From contig CAZAOK010000132.1 in NCBI GenBank assembly GCA_964486725.1, positions 1 through 8,543 on the forward strand: a stretch of 8,543 bases of DNA. Direction: 5' to 3'. This DNA is from M55B154 sp964486725. GTDB taxonomy: Bacteria; Spirochaetota; UBA4802; UB4802. This document shows, piece after piece, positions 1 to 5,787 of the stretch. The notes under the pieces were generated by a model. That model was given only the letters and a program-made list of their open reading frames with translations, made no database searches and was not told the origin of the DNA. Numbering within the stretch: position 1 is the first letter of the stretch; each line of letters starts with the position of its first letter. The position numbers were made by a program, and so were the translations under genes.

Positions 1-77
1 ATTCAAAATTGACATTGAAATTTGTTTTATTACCCGAAATTTAATTCACTCCCTTATGCTTGATTCGCACATTATAC

Positions 78-125
78 CATTCATATGTCTACCCCCGCCT
101 GTGGCAGGGGGTGGACATATGAATG
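78..125. repeat. Long near-perfect inverted repeat (hairpin)
   Basis: The arms 78-96 and 107-125 pair over 19 bp, with only one T.G wobble (T90 with G113). The inner GCC (97-99) and GGC (103-105) extend the stem by 3 bp around a TGT loop, leaving A106 bulged. The top of the stem is a C5/G5 block, while its base is AT-rich with CATATG on both arms. No T-run follows on the plus strand, so it is not a standard rho-independent terminator. It could be a REP- or MITE-like element, a structured RNA, or the end signal of a gene to the left of the window. Confidence 0.8.
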
Positions 126-198
126 AATTTCATTGTGGGGAAAAGATTACTATTCAAGTCATAGCCTTGTAGTACATGTTTTTCTTTGCTTTATTTAG

Positions 199-226
199 TT
201 GACAATAAACGGGTCATAGTTATTTT
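199..226 (+). promoter_or_regulatory. Candidate sigma-70-type promoter for the Glu/Ala-rich gene
   Basis: A perfect -35 box TTGACA (199-204) is followed after 16 bp by TATTTT (221-226), which matches TATAAT at 4 of 6 positions. Transcription would begin near 233, about 38 bases before the ATG at 271. The palindrome 231-248 would then lie over the start point. Confidence 0.5.
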
Positions 227-230
227 CTGA

Positions 231-248
231 ATATCATGCATATGATAT
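231..248. promoter_or_regulatory. Palindrome at the predicted transcription start, possible operator
   Basis: ATATCAT (231-237) and ATGATAT (242-248) are exact reverse complements around the loop GCAT. The site lies just downstream of the candidate -10 box and 22 bases before the start codon, a typical position for a repressor site. The 10-mer CATATGATAT (239-248) recurs at 4004-4013 beside the cheD promoter. AT-rich palindromes arise easily by chance, so the operator role is inference. Confidence 0.35.
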
Positions 249-270
249 CAATAAAAGGAGATATGCAACA

Positions 271-657
271 ATGGCTGATGAAGTACAGGCAAACGAGAAT
301 ACTGAAGAAGTAAAAGAAACCGCGGCAGAAGAAACTGCAACAGAAGAAAAAGCGGTAGAAGAGAACGCACCTGAAAAAGAAGCGCCTGCCGAAGAAAAAG
401 CGCCGGAAGAGGCAGCTTCAGAAGAAAAAGCACCGGAAGAGGCAGCACCCGCTGAAGAAAAAGCTCCCGAAAAGGCAGCAGCTGAAGAAGCTCCGGAAAG
501 TGCCCCTGCGCCCGAAAAGAAGAAAAAGATTAACAGGCTGACACCTGAAGAACTGAATAAGAAGATCAAGAAGATTGAAGAATCAGGGCAGGTGAAGTCG
601 AGATATTATAAACACCTGGTGCAGAGAAAGAACGAAATGGAAAAGGCATCGTTGTAA
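271..657 (+). CDS. Glu/Ala/Lys/Pro-rich repeat protein with a conserved-looking basic C-terminus
   Basis: This 128-residue protein has no recognised enzymatic function. Residues 1-82 are low-complexity and very acidic, with a repeated unit close to AEEKAPEEAA at about 39-49, 50-59 and 60-70. A KKKK run (83-86) then leads into a basic, helix-forming tail (87-128) with the pattern INRLTPEEL, a K/E helix, and SRYYKHLVQRKNEM. No signal peptide, membrane segment or cysteine is visible, so it is probably cytoplasmic. The ATG has a strong ribosome site, AAAGGAG at about 254-260, and a candidate promoter upstream. The tail looks like a small folded or nucleic-acid-binding module on a disordered acidic arm. 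I have a vague memory of similar tails in spirochaete hypothetical proteins, but this is not verifiable here. A long reading frame on the opposite strand is only a shadow of the repeated GAA/GCA codons. Confidence 0.85.
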   Translation: MADEVQANENTEEVKETAAEETATEEKAVEENAPEKEAPAEEKAPEEAASEEKAPEEAAPAEEKAPEKAAAEEAPESAPAPEKKKKINRLTPEELNKKIKKIEESGQVKSRYYKHLVQRKNEMEKASL

Positions 658-969
658 TTATTGCTTCAGGCTTTCTCCGAGAATGAGATCAAGACTGATA
701 GACCTGAACATCTTCATCTGTTCGGCTGAAATATTGCTGACAGTGTAGGTCTTCCCCAGTTTCTCAACGTTTTTTTTTAATTCGATAAGTAATCCTATCC
801 CGGCAGAGTCGATGTAATGAACCTGCGAAAGGTCTACATGCATGTGGTCCGGGTCGGGAATAATTTTATCTTTTAACACATCCTTTATGGCATAGGACGT
901 GTACAGGTCAAGGTCGCCCTCGATCTTGACCTGGTATCCTGTCGCATCTCTATCAATTGTATAATTCAT
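658..969 (-). CDS. STAS-domain protein, anti-sigma-factor-antagonist type
   Basis: The 103-residue protein is a single STAS domain of the usual length for SpoIIAA/RsbV-like switches. The opening strand (VKIEGDLDLYTS, 14-25) and the core motif VDLSQVHYIDSAGIGLL (45-61) are typical. Ser55 in DSAG is the residue phosphorylated by an anti-sigma kinase in this family. Partner-switching control of a sigma factor, or of another output protein, is the family role. No kinase or phosphatase partner is in the window, so the target is unknown. The ATG at 969 has AGGA about nine bases upstream. The gene ends flush against the convergent gene 271-657, with no bases between their stop codons. A run of nine T on the plus strand (770-778; A9 in the gene) encodes Lys-Lys near residues 65-66 and could be slippage-prone. 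Confidence 0.9.
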   Translation of the reverse strand: MNYTIDRDATGYQVKIEGDLDLYTSYAIKDVLKDKIIPDPDHMHVDLSQVHYIDSAGIGLLIELKKNVEKLGKTYTVSNISAEQMKMFRSISLDLILGESLKQ

Positions 970-1057
970 AATTTATATCCTGTTGTAATCAGCCACCTGG
1001 TATACTACTTCTACATCTTAATTATGCCACAATTTTTTTTTAATAATAGCAAAAATA

Positions 1058-1086
1058 ATTTTATTAGTAGACTGAACACTATACAA
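1058..1086 (-). promoter_or_regulatory. Weak candidate promoter for the STAS gene
   Basis: On the minus strand, TTGTAT (1081-1086) and TAAAAT (1058-1063) are spaced by 17 bp. The -10 box matches 5 of 6 consensus bases but the -35 box only 3 of 6. The region is very AT-rich, so chance matches are likely. Apart from this and the repeat at 1147-1186, nothing else is seen in the 970-1201 spacer. Confidence 0.3.
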
Positions 1087-1146
1087 CACCCTGTATCAAT
1101 AAATACATTAATGAAAAGGGCTGGTTGTTATTATTCACAATAATTA

Positions 1147-1186
1147 TCCGCGTTAATCTGTGTTTATCTAGCGAAGCGGGCGGTTT
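1147..1186. repeat. Intergenic repeat of the 'AACCGC-AGATAAA' type, interrupted by 10 bases
   Basis: Read on the minus strand, this contains AACCGC, then ten extra bases CCGCTTCGCT, then AGATAAACACAGATTAACG and CGGA. The uninterrupted 13-mer AACCGCAGATAAA occurs at 8454-8466 in this window. From memory, strings of this form recur between genes in many environmental bacterial genomes, with unknown function. It lies just downstream of the methyltransferase stop. Confidence 0.55.
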
Positions 1187-1201
1187 CATATAAAATGAGT
1201 C

Positions 1202-2140
1202 TTACTTCTTTACACAGAGAATGTATTCATACTTGAATACGTCTTCAACGAACTGGCGAATGATCTCATGTTCATCGCGTGAGCTTGAACCGGATGTCAT
1301 AACAAATCGAACAAGGGGGGAAAGTTCACAGTGCAGAATATTGTTGAAGTTTCCCCTCTGCACATTGTACCCGTGATATCGGGCCACTTTTTCAACATCA
1401 GAAAACCTGATGGTGTATTCATCGTGCCCATGCAGTGAAATTTTTTCAGGGTTGTCAGATGCGTATACCTTTACAAGCCCTTCCCATTCACCCGTAACAC
1501 TGGCTTCGCAGCTGTGTTCACTCATGAATATAAAGGGTATGCCCGCGGCAGCCAGTTTTTCCATGGCCATTGCCGCCCCCAGGTTGAAAGAGAAGGTTTC
1601 ACCTGCGGGAGGTGTTAGTGAATATTTTGTATACAGTTCTTTTACCAGGGCGATGCTGCTGATGGCCGGTTTCCTGGTATCTTCAAGAGACGCACGGGGG
1701 ATGTTGCACAGTGTGGGAAAATCACCCGCGTTCTCATTCATCACGGCAAGATGGTATTGCCGCAGGGTGCCGGCAGCTACCTGCTGAAAATCTGATAGAA
1801 TAAATTCACAATCGTGTTCTGCAAGTCTATCTTTCTGGGCCTCAAGCAGCGCGGGAGATATGTCAATCATGGTGGCTTTCGCGGCAGGCATACGCGAAAG
1901 CAGGTCTTCCATGAGGTTGCCGTATCCGCCGCCGATCTCCACTATTTTTTCAATGGTACGTACGGGTATATGGTTTTTCAGAAAATCATACAGCAGGTTG
2001 CCATAAGAATCGGCTTTATGAAGAACCTTTCTGCAGGGGCTGTTTGCGGGATGGAGCATATTGCAGACGGTAACCTCCCAGCCCAGGGTTTCAAGCGGCC
2101 CCTGGTGATAGCCGGATGTATCATTTACGTAAACGGTCAT
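1202..2140 (-). CDS. SAM-dependent methyltransferase
   Basis: This is a class I (Rossmann-fold) methyltransferase of 312 residues. Motif I is VEIGGGYGN (67-75). The acidic residue that binds the SAM ribose is Asp93 in ATMIDISPALLEAQ. Strand 4 motifs follow: FILSDF (113-118) and VMNENAGDFPTL (133-144). The order VEIGGG, DISPALLEAQ, NENAGDFP recalls the MidA/NDUFAF7 arginine methyltransferase group (which has ANELFDALP), but the match is loose and the substrate is unknown. It is not a CheR-type receptor methyltransferase. I chose the ATG at 2140: AGGA lies eight bases upstream, and the longer frame back to 2218 would overlap the previous gene deeply with an atypical N-terminus. It overlaps the end of the zinc-ribbon gene by 20 bp, which suggests translational coupling. 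It is the last gene of the cheD operon, with no clear terminator after it. Confidence 0.8.
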   Translation of the reverse strand: MTVYVNDTSGYHQGPLETLGWEVTVCNMLHPANSPCRKVLHKADSYGNLLYDFLKNHIPVRTIEKIVEIGGGYGNLMEDLLSRMPAAKATMIDISPALLEAQKDRLAEHDCEFILSDFQQVAAGTLRQYHLAVMNENAGDFPTLCNIPRASLEDTRKPAISSIALVKELYTKYSLTPPAGETFSFNLGAAMAMEKLAAAGIPFIFMSEHSCEASVTGEWEGLVKVYASDNPEKISLHGHDEYTIRFSDVEKVARYHGYNVQRGNFNNILHCELSPLVRFVMTSGSSSRDEHEIIRQFVEDVFKYEYILCVKK

Positions 2141-2549
2141 ACTGTATATCCTGTGGAGGCATGGGGGTATATGCCGGGTATGAACAAATAAAGAAACCCG
2201 CGAGAATAATAATGGCAAGAATTATCAGGCCAGCCAGAACTATACGTTGCTGCTGTTTCGCAGGCAGCAGTTTGAAATTCTGGATGGTGTATTTAGCGTT
2301 AAGAATGGAAGTGATCGCTTTTCTCTTGGTGTCAGTATACACTTTTGAGAAATCTTTTTCGCGTTTCGTCTTCTTCTCTTTCGTGTTCTGCTGGTAGGCA
2401 ACGTCAAACCTGGCATTCTCATACAGACGGGAATCATCAGGATCGGCGGTAAAATCGTAGCCGCATTTGCAGCGTACCTTTATGGTGCCCCTGTCGATGG
2501 GAAATCGCAGGGGCCTCTGGCATGAAGGGCAATTCTTTATAAGATACAT
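2121..2549 (-). CDS. Zinc-ribbon single-pass membrane protein of unknown function
   Basis: The 142-residue protein begins with a zinc-ribbon-like knuckle: Cys7 and Cys10 in CPSC, then Cys27 and Cys29 in CKCG. A charged, Lys-rich linker (55-78) follows. A single hydrophobic helix runs from about 103 to 122 and is preceded by basic residues. By the positive-inside rule the zinc ribbon should face the cytoplasm, with a short polar tail of about 20 residues outside. No catalytic motif is visible. It lies 30 bp downstream of the HDOD gene and overlaps the methyltransferase, so it belongs to the same operon. Its ribosome site is weak, which suggests dependence on upstream translation. Similar zinc-ribbon plus helix proteins are common and mostly uncharacterised. 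Confidence 0.8.
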   Translation of the reverse strand: MYLIKNCPSCQRPLRFPIDRGTIKVRCKCGYDFTADPDDSRLYENARFDVAYQQNTKEKKTKREKDFSKVYTDTKRKAITSILNAKYTIQNFKLLPAKQQQRIVLAGLIILAIIILAGFFICSYPAYTPMPPQDIQYDRLRK

Positions 2550-2579
2550 TTGGTATTAGATAACCATCCGAACGAAGTG

Positions 2580-3440
2580 TTACATTATTTCCCCGGCTTT
2601 CTGCATCACCTCGGGGATCTCTGAGAAAATTTTTTCCAGCTCGTCCTCAGACAGGCCCGCCGCGTCGATAGCCTCGGGTTTTAATTCGTGAAACAGGCCG
2701 TCGCTGCCGATTCCGATACCCGCCATGAGGCAGAGGGTGTTTGCCACGTGCACCATGGACACGGGTGCCATGTACTCTTTTGGTGCCAGCTGGGGCTCAT
2801 GGTGATATCGTACAATGGCTTTCAATATGGGAGGGAACTGCCATTTATCAAGCACCCTTTCCCCTATTTCCTGGTGATCGAAACCCATCACCTCTTTCTC
2901 AGCTTCCTGGAAGGTGATATTTCTCTCTTCTACTGTGTTTAGAATGTCCTTGAAGGTGTTCTGTACAAAAAGAGCCAGTACTGTTTTTCCCACATCATGA
3001 ATGATGCCGCCGGTAAACACCTCGTCGGATATATCTCTTCTCTTTTTCATGAGGGCAATATTCTTGGAGACCATCGCCACAGCTACGCCGTGCTTCCAGA
3101 GTTCTCCCCGGGCAAGGTCATATCCCATGATTACCTTGTTGAGAACCGCCCTGGTGGTTGCGAGCACTACCATGTCTTTCACTTCGCGAATGCCGAGAAT
3201 CACAATAGCACGGTCAATGGAAGCAATTTCTTTTCCCTTGCTGAAATAGGCAGAGTTGCATAACTTCAATATGTTAGCGGTAATCGCCTGATCTTTGACA
3301 ATTTCATCGGCTACTTTTTTAAAGTCAACATTGGGATCATTTACCATATTGATTATCCTGCTTACCACGTCGGGAAGTGATGGTAACTGGTCAAGATTGT
3401 CTACTATGTTTTCTAACCTTTGTTTAATATGCGAGTGCAT
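2580..3440 (-). CDS. HDOD-domain signalling protein
   Basis: The 286-residue protein is essentially one HDOD domain (about 12-215) with a C-terminal helical extension. Typical HDOD landmarks are LPSLPDVVSRII (19-30), DQAITANILKLCNSAYF (50-66), IDRAIVILGIREVKDMV (75-91) and the pairing GGIIHDVGK (144-152). The HD doublet is kept (His148-Asp149), together with His117, His189 and His213-His214. The last usual metal-ligand Asp of HD phosphohydrolases appears to be Asn234 (VHVAN). This fits a non-hydrolysing regulatory HDOD, but it keeps more of the site than many members. HDOD proteins act in signal transduction, often linked to c-di-GMP or chemotaxis outputs. No receiver or GGDEF domain is fused to it. 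GGAG lies eight bases before the ATG, and cheD ends 26 bp upstream. Confidence 0.92.
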   Translation of the reverse strand: MHSHIKQRLENIVDNLDQLPSLPDVVSRIINMVNDPNVDFKKVADEIVKDQAITANILKLCNSAYFSKGKEIASIDRAIVILGIREVKDMVVLATTRAVLNKVIMGYDLARGELWKHGVAVAMVSKNIALMKKRRDISDEVFTGGIIHDVGKTVLALFVQNTFKDILNTVEERNITFQEAEKEVMGFDHQEIGERVLDKWQFPPILKAIVRYHHEPQLAPKEYMAPVSMVHVANTLCLMAGIGIGSDGLFHELKPEAIDAAGLSEDELEKIFSEIPEVMQKAGEIM

Positions 3441-3466
3441 TGATGTATCTCCATTTAAAAGTTATC

Positions 3467-3946
3467 TTACACCTTGTAGTATAATTGCTCATTTCCTGCG
3501 GCCTTCACCTTCATTCTTCCATCTTCCAGAAAAAAATCGATAACCCGACCAACATTGCCGCCGATATCTTCAGCTACCACGTTGATCCCGCTGGCTTTCA
3601 GGGCTTCCCTGGTTGATATCACATTGTTGTCCCCGATATTTGAAAGTGAGGCTGATGACTTGAACTTGAACATGGAGGCACCGCCGGCGATCTTTGCGGT
3701 CATGAATTCTTTGCTGCACCCCTGTTTCAGCATTTTCTGAATGAGCATGGGGATGGCGGTATCGGCGTATTTTTCGTCATTGCCTTTCCCATTGTTTTTT
3801 GGAAGCAGTATATGGGCCATCCCCCCGATTTTTTTGGAACGGTCGTAAATGCAAATGCCCACACAGCTCCCCAGGATGGTACGCAATATTGCTGGATTTT
3901 CTGCTGACCCAATCTGGGCTACTCCGATATTGATCAAGTTGTTCAT
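3467..3946 (-). CDS. cheD: Chemoreceptor glutamine deamidase CheD
   Basis: CheD converts specific glutamines of methyl-accepting chemotaxis proteins to glutamate, and in several bacteria it interacts with CheC. The 159-residue length is normal. The catalytic cysteine is Cys28 in the hallmark LGSCVGICIYD, with His45 in GGMAHILLP as the second catalytic residue. Thr23, just before the cysteine motif, is in the expected place. Later conserved parts are AKIAGGASMF (84-93), IGDNNV (104-109) and EDIGGNVGR (126-134). The start at 3946 gives the normal N-terminus (NLINIGVAQI), although the ribosome site is poor. It is first in the operon with the HDOD, zinc-ribbon and methyltransferase genes. No cheA, cheW, cheY, cheB, cheR, cheC or receptor gene is in the window, so this is an isolated cheD that presumably acts on receptors encoded elsewhere. 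Confidence 0.96.
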   Translation of the reverse strand: MNNLINIGVAQIGSAENPAILRTILGSCVGICIYDRSKKIGGMAHILLPKNNGKGNDEKYADTAIPMLIQKMLKQGCSKEFMTAKIAGGASMFKFKSSASLSNIGDNNVISTREALKASGINVVAEDIGGNVGRVIDFFLEDGRMKVKAAGNEQLYYKV

Positions 3947-4015
3947 CCCGGTTTCTCTACTTTTAATTATTTTTTACTTAAAATGATTCTTAGTATCAAG
4001 ATACATATGATATAT

Positions 4016-4043
4016 AGTGTAGCCCTTACTTGTATTTTGTCAA
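4016..4043 (-). promoter_or_regulatory. Candidate promoter for the cheD-HDOD operon
   Basis: On the minus strand a perfect TTGACA (4038-4043) is followed after 16 bp by TACACT (4016-4021, 4 of 6 to TATAAT). Transcription would start near 4008, leaving a leader of about 60 bases. The palindrome GTATCAAGATAC (3993-4004) and the 10-mer CATATGATAT (4004-4013, plus-strand reading) lie directly at and after the start point and could be operator elements. Confidence 0.5.
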
Positions 4044-4094
4044 GGCAATATAGTAAGAGGGAAAACTGAAAGGTGAAGAGAAAGGGTTATTCAG

Positions 4095-4122
4095 TTGACA
4101 TTTCAGAATAAGTGCATAGGTT
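4095..4122 (+). promoter_or_regulatory. Weak candidate promoter for the divergent gene 4159-5091
   Basis: TTGACA (4095-4100) is perfect, but the best -10 box at 16 bp spacing is TAGGTT (4117-4122), which matches only 3 of 6 bases. The position, about 30-60 bases before the ATG and back-to-back with the cheD promoter, is sensible. Confidence 0.3.
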
Positions 4123-4158
4123 CGCATTATTCAAAAAACATTGTGACGGGAATATGGC

Positions 4159-5091
4159 ATGAAAGCGGCAAAGCGCATCAACAAAATTCTTGAGAAGATC
4201 GATGCTGACCGGGTGAACAGAACGGGCGACATATACCTCAACAGGGTGAAAGAAACATTCATTACCTTCGATGACATCGTTACTATACCCCGCATACCGG
4301 TGAAAGAACTTCCGCTGGACATGGCTGCCGGTATCATGGAAGATATTTCCGGTATTATACCGGAGTTTATGCGCAATCACGTGCTTCTTGAAAAAAGGCA
4401 GCCCCCTTCAGAGGTGCACAGTATACACCTGGTGCAGCGTATACAGGGAAAAATACTGGATTTTTATCATATATTCCGTATACACCTGCAATTCGGGGGG
4501 GACACCTCCGCCATTGTGCGGCAGGGAACTTCAGATCTGTATCCCTCGTTTATTACCAATCGTGTGTATTATACCTCGAGGCTGGTGCCGGGTAAGAAAG
4601 AAGGGGACAGCGGCACTACGGTTGATTCATTTAAGCTGAAAGATCGGCTTAAAACCGAATCAGACCAGCATTTTCATACCTTCGCGATATTTGATGACGT
4701 AGAAACGGGAAGCCTTACCCGGCAGCTTCTTGCCGGTGTTCCCGATGATATATTCCAGGTTTCAACTGCCCTGTATCCCTTCGTGGTGTTTGATTACTTT
4801 ACCGCCTGCATGAATATTTTATACCCCACGCAGGCCGCCATAGAACAGGCAGCCGATATCTTTGAGCCGCTCTTTTTCGTTGTTGCCGGCGGTTTTGTGC
4901 CCCCCGGCACGCTGGCCCCCGGGGATGATCTTTCTGAGGTGTTTTCGGGCAGGGTTGAAATGGCAGAAGACCAGGTGCGTGCAACCCCTGGTTTTACCGA
5001 CCAACTGCGTGAATATTTTTCGGGACTGCGCGTAGAGAGGGACGATGAACTGGCGGTGAAGGGTTGGTGGAGGTTTGTCTTTGAGAGTTAG
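4159..5091 (+). CDS. Unrecognised 310-residue protein
   Basis: I do not recognise this family. No signal peptide or membrane helix is evident, so it is probably cytoplasmic. The N-terminus is basic and helical (MKAAKRINKILEKIDADRV). Notable stretches are the Pro-rich FDDIVTIPRIPVKELPLD (37-54), HSIHLVQRIQGKILDFYHIF (87-106), the aromatic VSTALYPFVVFDYFTACM (201-218), GGFVPPGTLAPGDDL (244-258) and a Trp-rich end, KGWWRFVFES (301-310). No nucleotide-binding or metal-site motif stands out. The ATG is the only possible start, because an in-frame TGA lies at 4144-4146. Coding character is supported by the long uninterrupted frame and by the coupled lipoprotein gene, whose ribosome site lies inside this gene's last codons. 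The pair probably works together, perhaps in an envelope-related process, but that is inference. Confidence 0.8.
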   Translation: MKAAKRINKILEKIDADRVNRTGDIYLNRVKETFITFDDIVTIPRIPVKELPLDMAAGIMEDISGIIPEFMRNHVLLEKRQPPSEVHSIHLVQRIQGKILDFYHIFRIHLQFGGDTSAIVRQGTSDLYPSFITNRVYYTSRLVPGKKEGDSGTTVDSFKLKDRLKTESDQHFHTFAIFDDVETGSLTRQLLAGVPDDIFQVSTALYPFVVFDYFTACMNILYPTQAAIEQAADIFEPLFFVVAGGFVPPGTLAPGDDLSEVFSGRVEMAEDQVRATPGFTDQLREYFSGLRVERDDELAVKGWWRFVFES

Positions 5092-5614
5092 CACAGGCAT
5101 TCTCATGATGCTCTGCGTGCTGCTGGCAGCAGGATGCGTGCCCCGTGAACCGGCAGTCGTTGAAATGGCCGCCGGCCAGTCGCTCACCCCCGAGGGGGAG
5201 GTGATTGACACATCACACAGGTACGTATTCAAAAAACCATCAAGGCCCGGCACCATTCGTGATCTGTATAACCATATATACTTTGAGGGTGACACCCTCT
5301 GCTTCAGCCTGCGCTTAAACCGGCCACTGAAATCACCAACCATCCATGCCGTAATTCGCGACCCCCGATCAGGTGTTGAAACAGAGGTTGAGCGCCTTGA
5401 AACTGCAGGAAAACGCGTATACGGCTTTTCGCTGATCGGGTCAATACTTGAAAATTTTCACCGTGGCCCCATGGACAGGAAGGCAGGTATATCCAGCTGG
5501 GAAGGCCGTCGTGTCCCCTGCGTTATCGAGATTCGTATTGTTGAGGGCGAGAAGGTGCTACATAAAAATATCAACACGCATTTCGAAATATCCTTCAAAC
5601 AACCCGACGATTAA
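5081..5614 (+). CDS. Putative lipoprotein of unknown function
   Basis: The N-terminus MRVSTGILMMLCVLLAAGC is a lipoprotein signal peptide with Arg2, a hydrophobic core and lipobox Cys19, so the mature protein of about 159 residues would be anchored by lipid in an envelope membrane. I place the start at TTG 5081: GGAGG at 5069-5073 gives a seven-base spacing, whereas TTG 5075 is too close to it. The gene overlaps the previous stop by 11 bp, indicating translational coupling. The mature part looks like a single beta-rich domain: HRYVFKKPSRPGTIRDLYNHIYFEGDTLCFSLRLNRP, then strands through VIRDPRSGVETEVERL and VPCVIEIRIVEGEKVLHKNINTHFEISF at the end. I recognise no enzyme motif. A ligand- or partner-binding immunoglobulin-like fold is possible but unproven. 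Confidence 0.82.
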   Translation: MRVSTGILMMLCVLLAAGCVPREPAVVEMAAGQSLTPEGEVIDTSHRYVFKKPSRPGTIRDLYNHIYFEGDTLCFSLRLNRPLKSPTIHAVIRDPRSGVETEVERLETAGKRVYGFSLIGSILENFHRGPMDRKAGISSWEGRRVPCVIEIRIVEGEKVLHKNINTHFEISFKQPDD

Positions 5615-5708
5615 GTACTCACAAATATGTCACATAATGCCGATAGTATCTAATAACTGTAAACTTTAGCATTACTACAGGCACTACGACACAGTTCTAA
5701 ACTGAAAA

Positions 5709-5738
5709 TTGATACGCAACTGTAATCATCCATATTTT
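5709..5738 (+). promoter_or_regulatory. Candidate promoter for the hydrolase-phosphatase-prenyltransferase group
   Basis: TTGATA (5709-5714, 5 of 6) and TATTTT (5733-5738, 4 of 6) are spaced by 18 bp, about 50 bases before the chosen start at 5788. Start of transcription would fall within the TCTCTGTG repeat. Confidence 0.35.
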
Positions 5739-5765
5739 CTCTGTGTCTCTGAGTCTCTGTGGTTT
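5735..5765. repeat. Intergenic 'TCTCTGTGTCTCTGAG' repeat, first copy
   Basis: The core GTGTCTCTGAGTCTCTGTG (5743-5761) matches, at 15 of 19 positions, the reverse complement of 8348-8366. From memory, such strings recur between genes in many environmental bacteria. The longest reading frame of the hydrolase (from 5743) would translate this repeat into a nonsense-looking N-terminus, another reason to prefer the TTG start at 5788. Confidence 0.55.
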
Positions 5766-5787
5766 CCACAACAAAACGGAGGAAGCA

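Larger units (their letters stand above)
1..270. other. Non-coding leader region at the left edge
   Basis: No convincing coding frame was seen here on either strand. The stretch is AT-rich. It contains a strong hairpin (78-125), a candidate promoter (199-226) and a short palindrome (231-248) just before the first gene. A second TTGACA at 9-14 has no good partner -10 box at normal spacing. Confidence 0.7.

Noticed and set aside
234..569. A 111-residue minus-strand frame rich in Ser, Ala and Phe
   Set aside because: It is the reverse of the GAA/GCA/AAA repeat codons of the acidic protein at 271-657, which has a better ribosome site and promoter.
1202..2140. Reading the methyltransferase as CheR, to complete a chemotaxis set with CheD
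   Set aside because: CheR landmarks are not seen. The motif order is that of a general SAM methyltransferase, loosely like MidA.
2141..2218. N-terminal extension of the methyltransferase back to 2218
   Set aside because: It lies wholly inside the zinc-ribbon gene, has an atypical sequence, and ATG 2140 has a suitable AGGA.
4819..5343. 174-residue minus-strand frame across the unknown protein and lipoprotein genes
   Set aside because: It spans two plus-strand genes with clear coding signs (lipoprotein signal, coupled ribosome site) and has no family features.
5743..5787. N-terminal extension of the MBL-fold hydrolase back to 5743
   Set aside because: It translates an intergenic repeat, while TTG 5788 has GGAGG at five bases and the family start lies close by.
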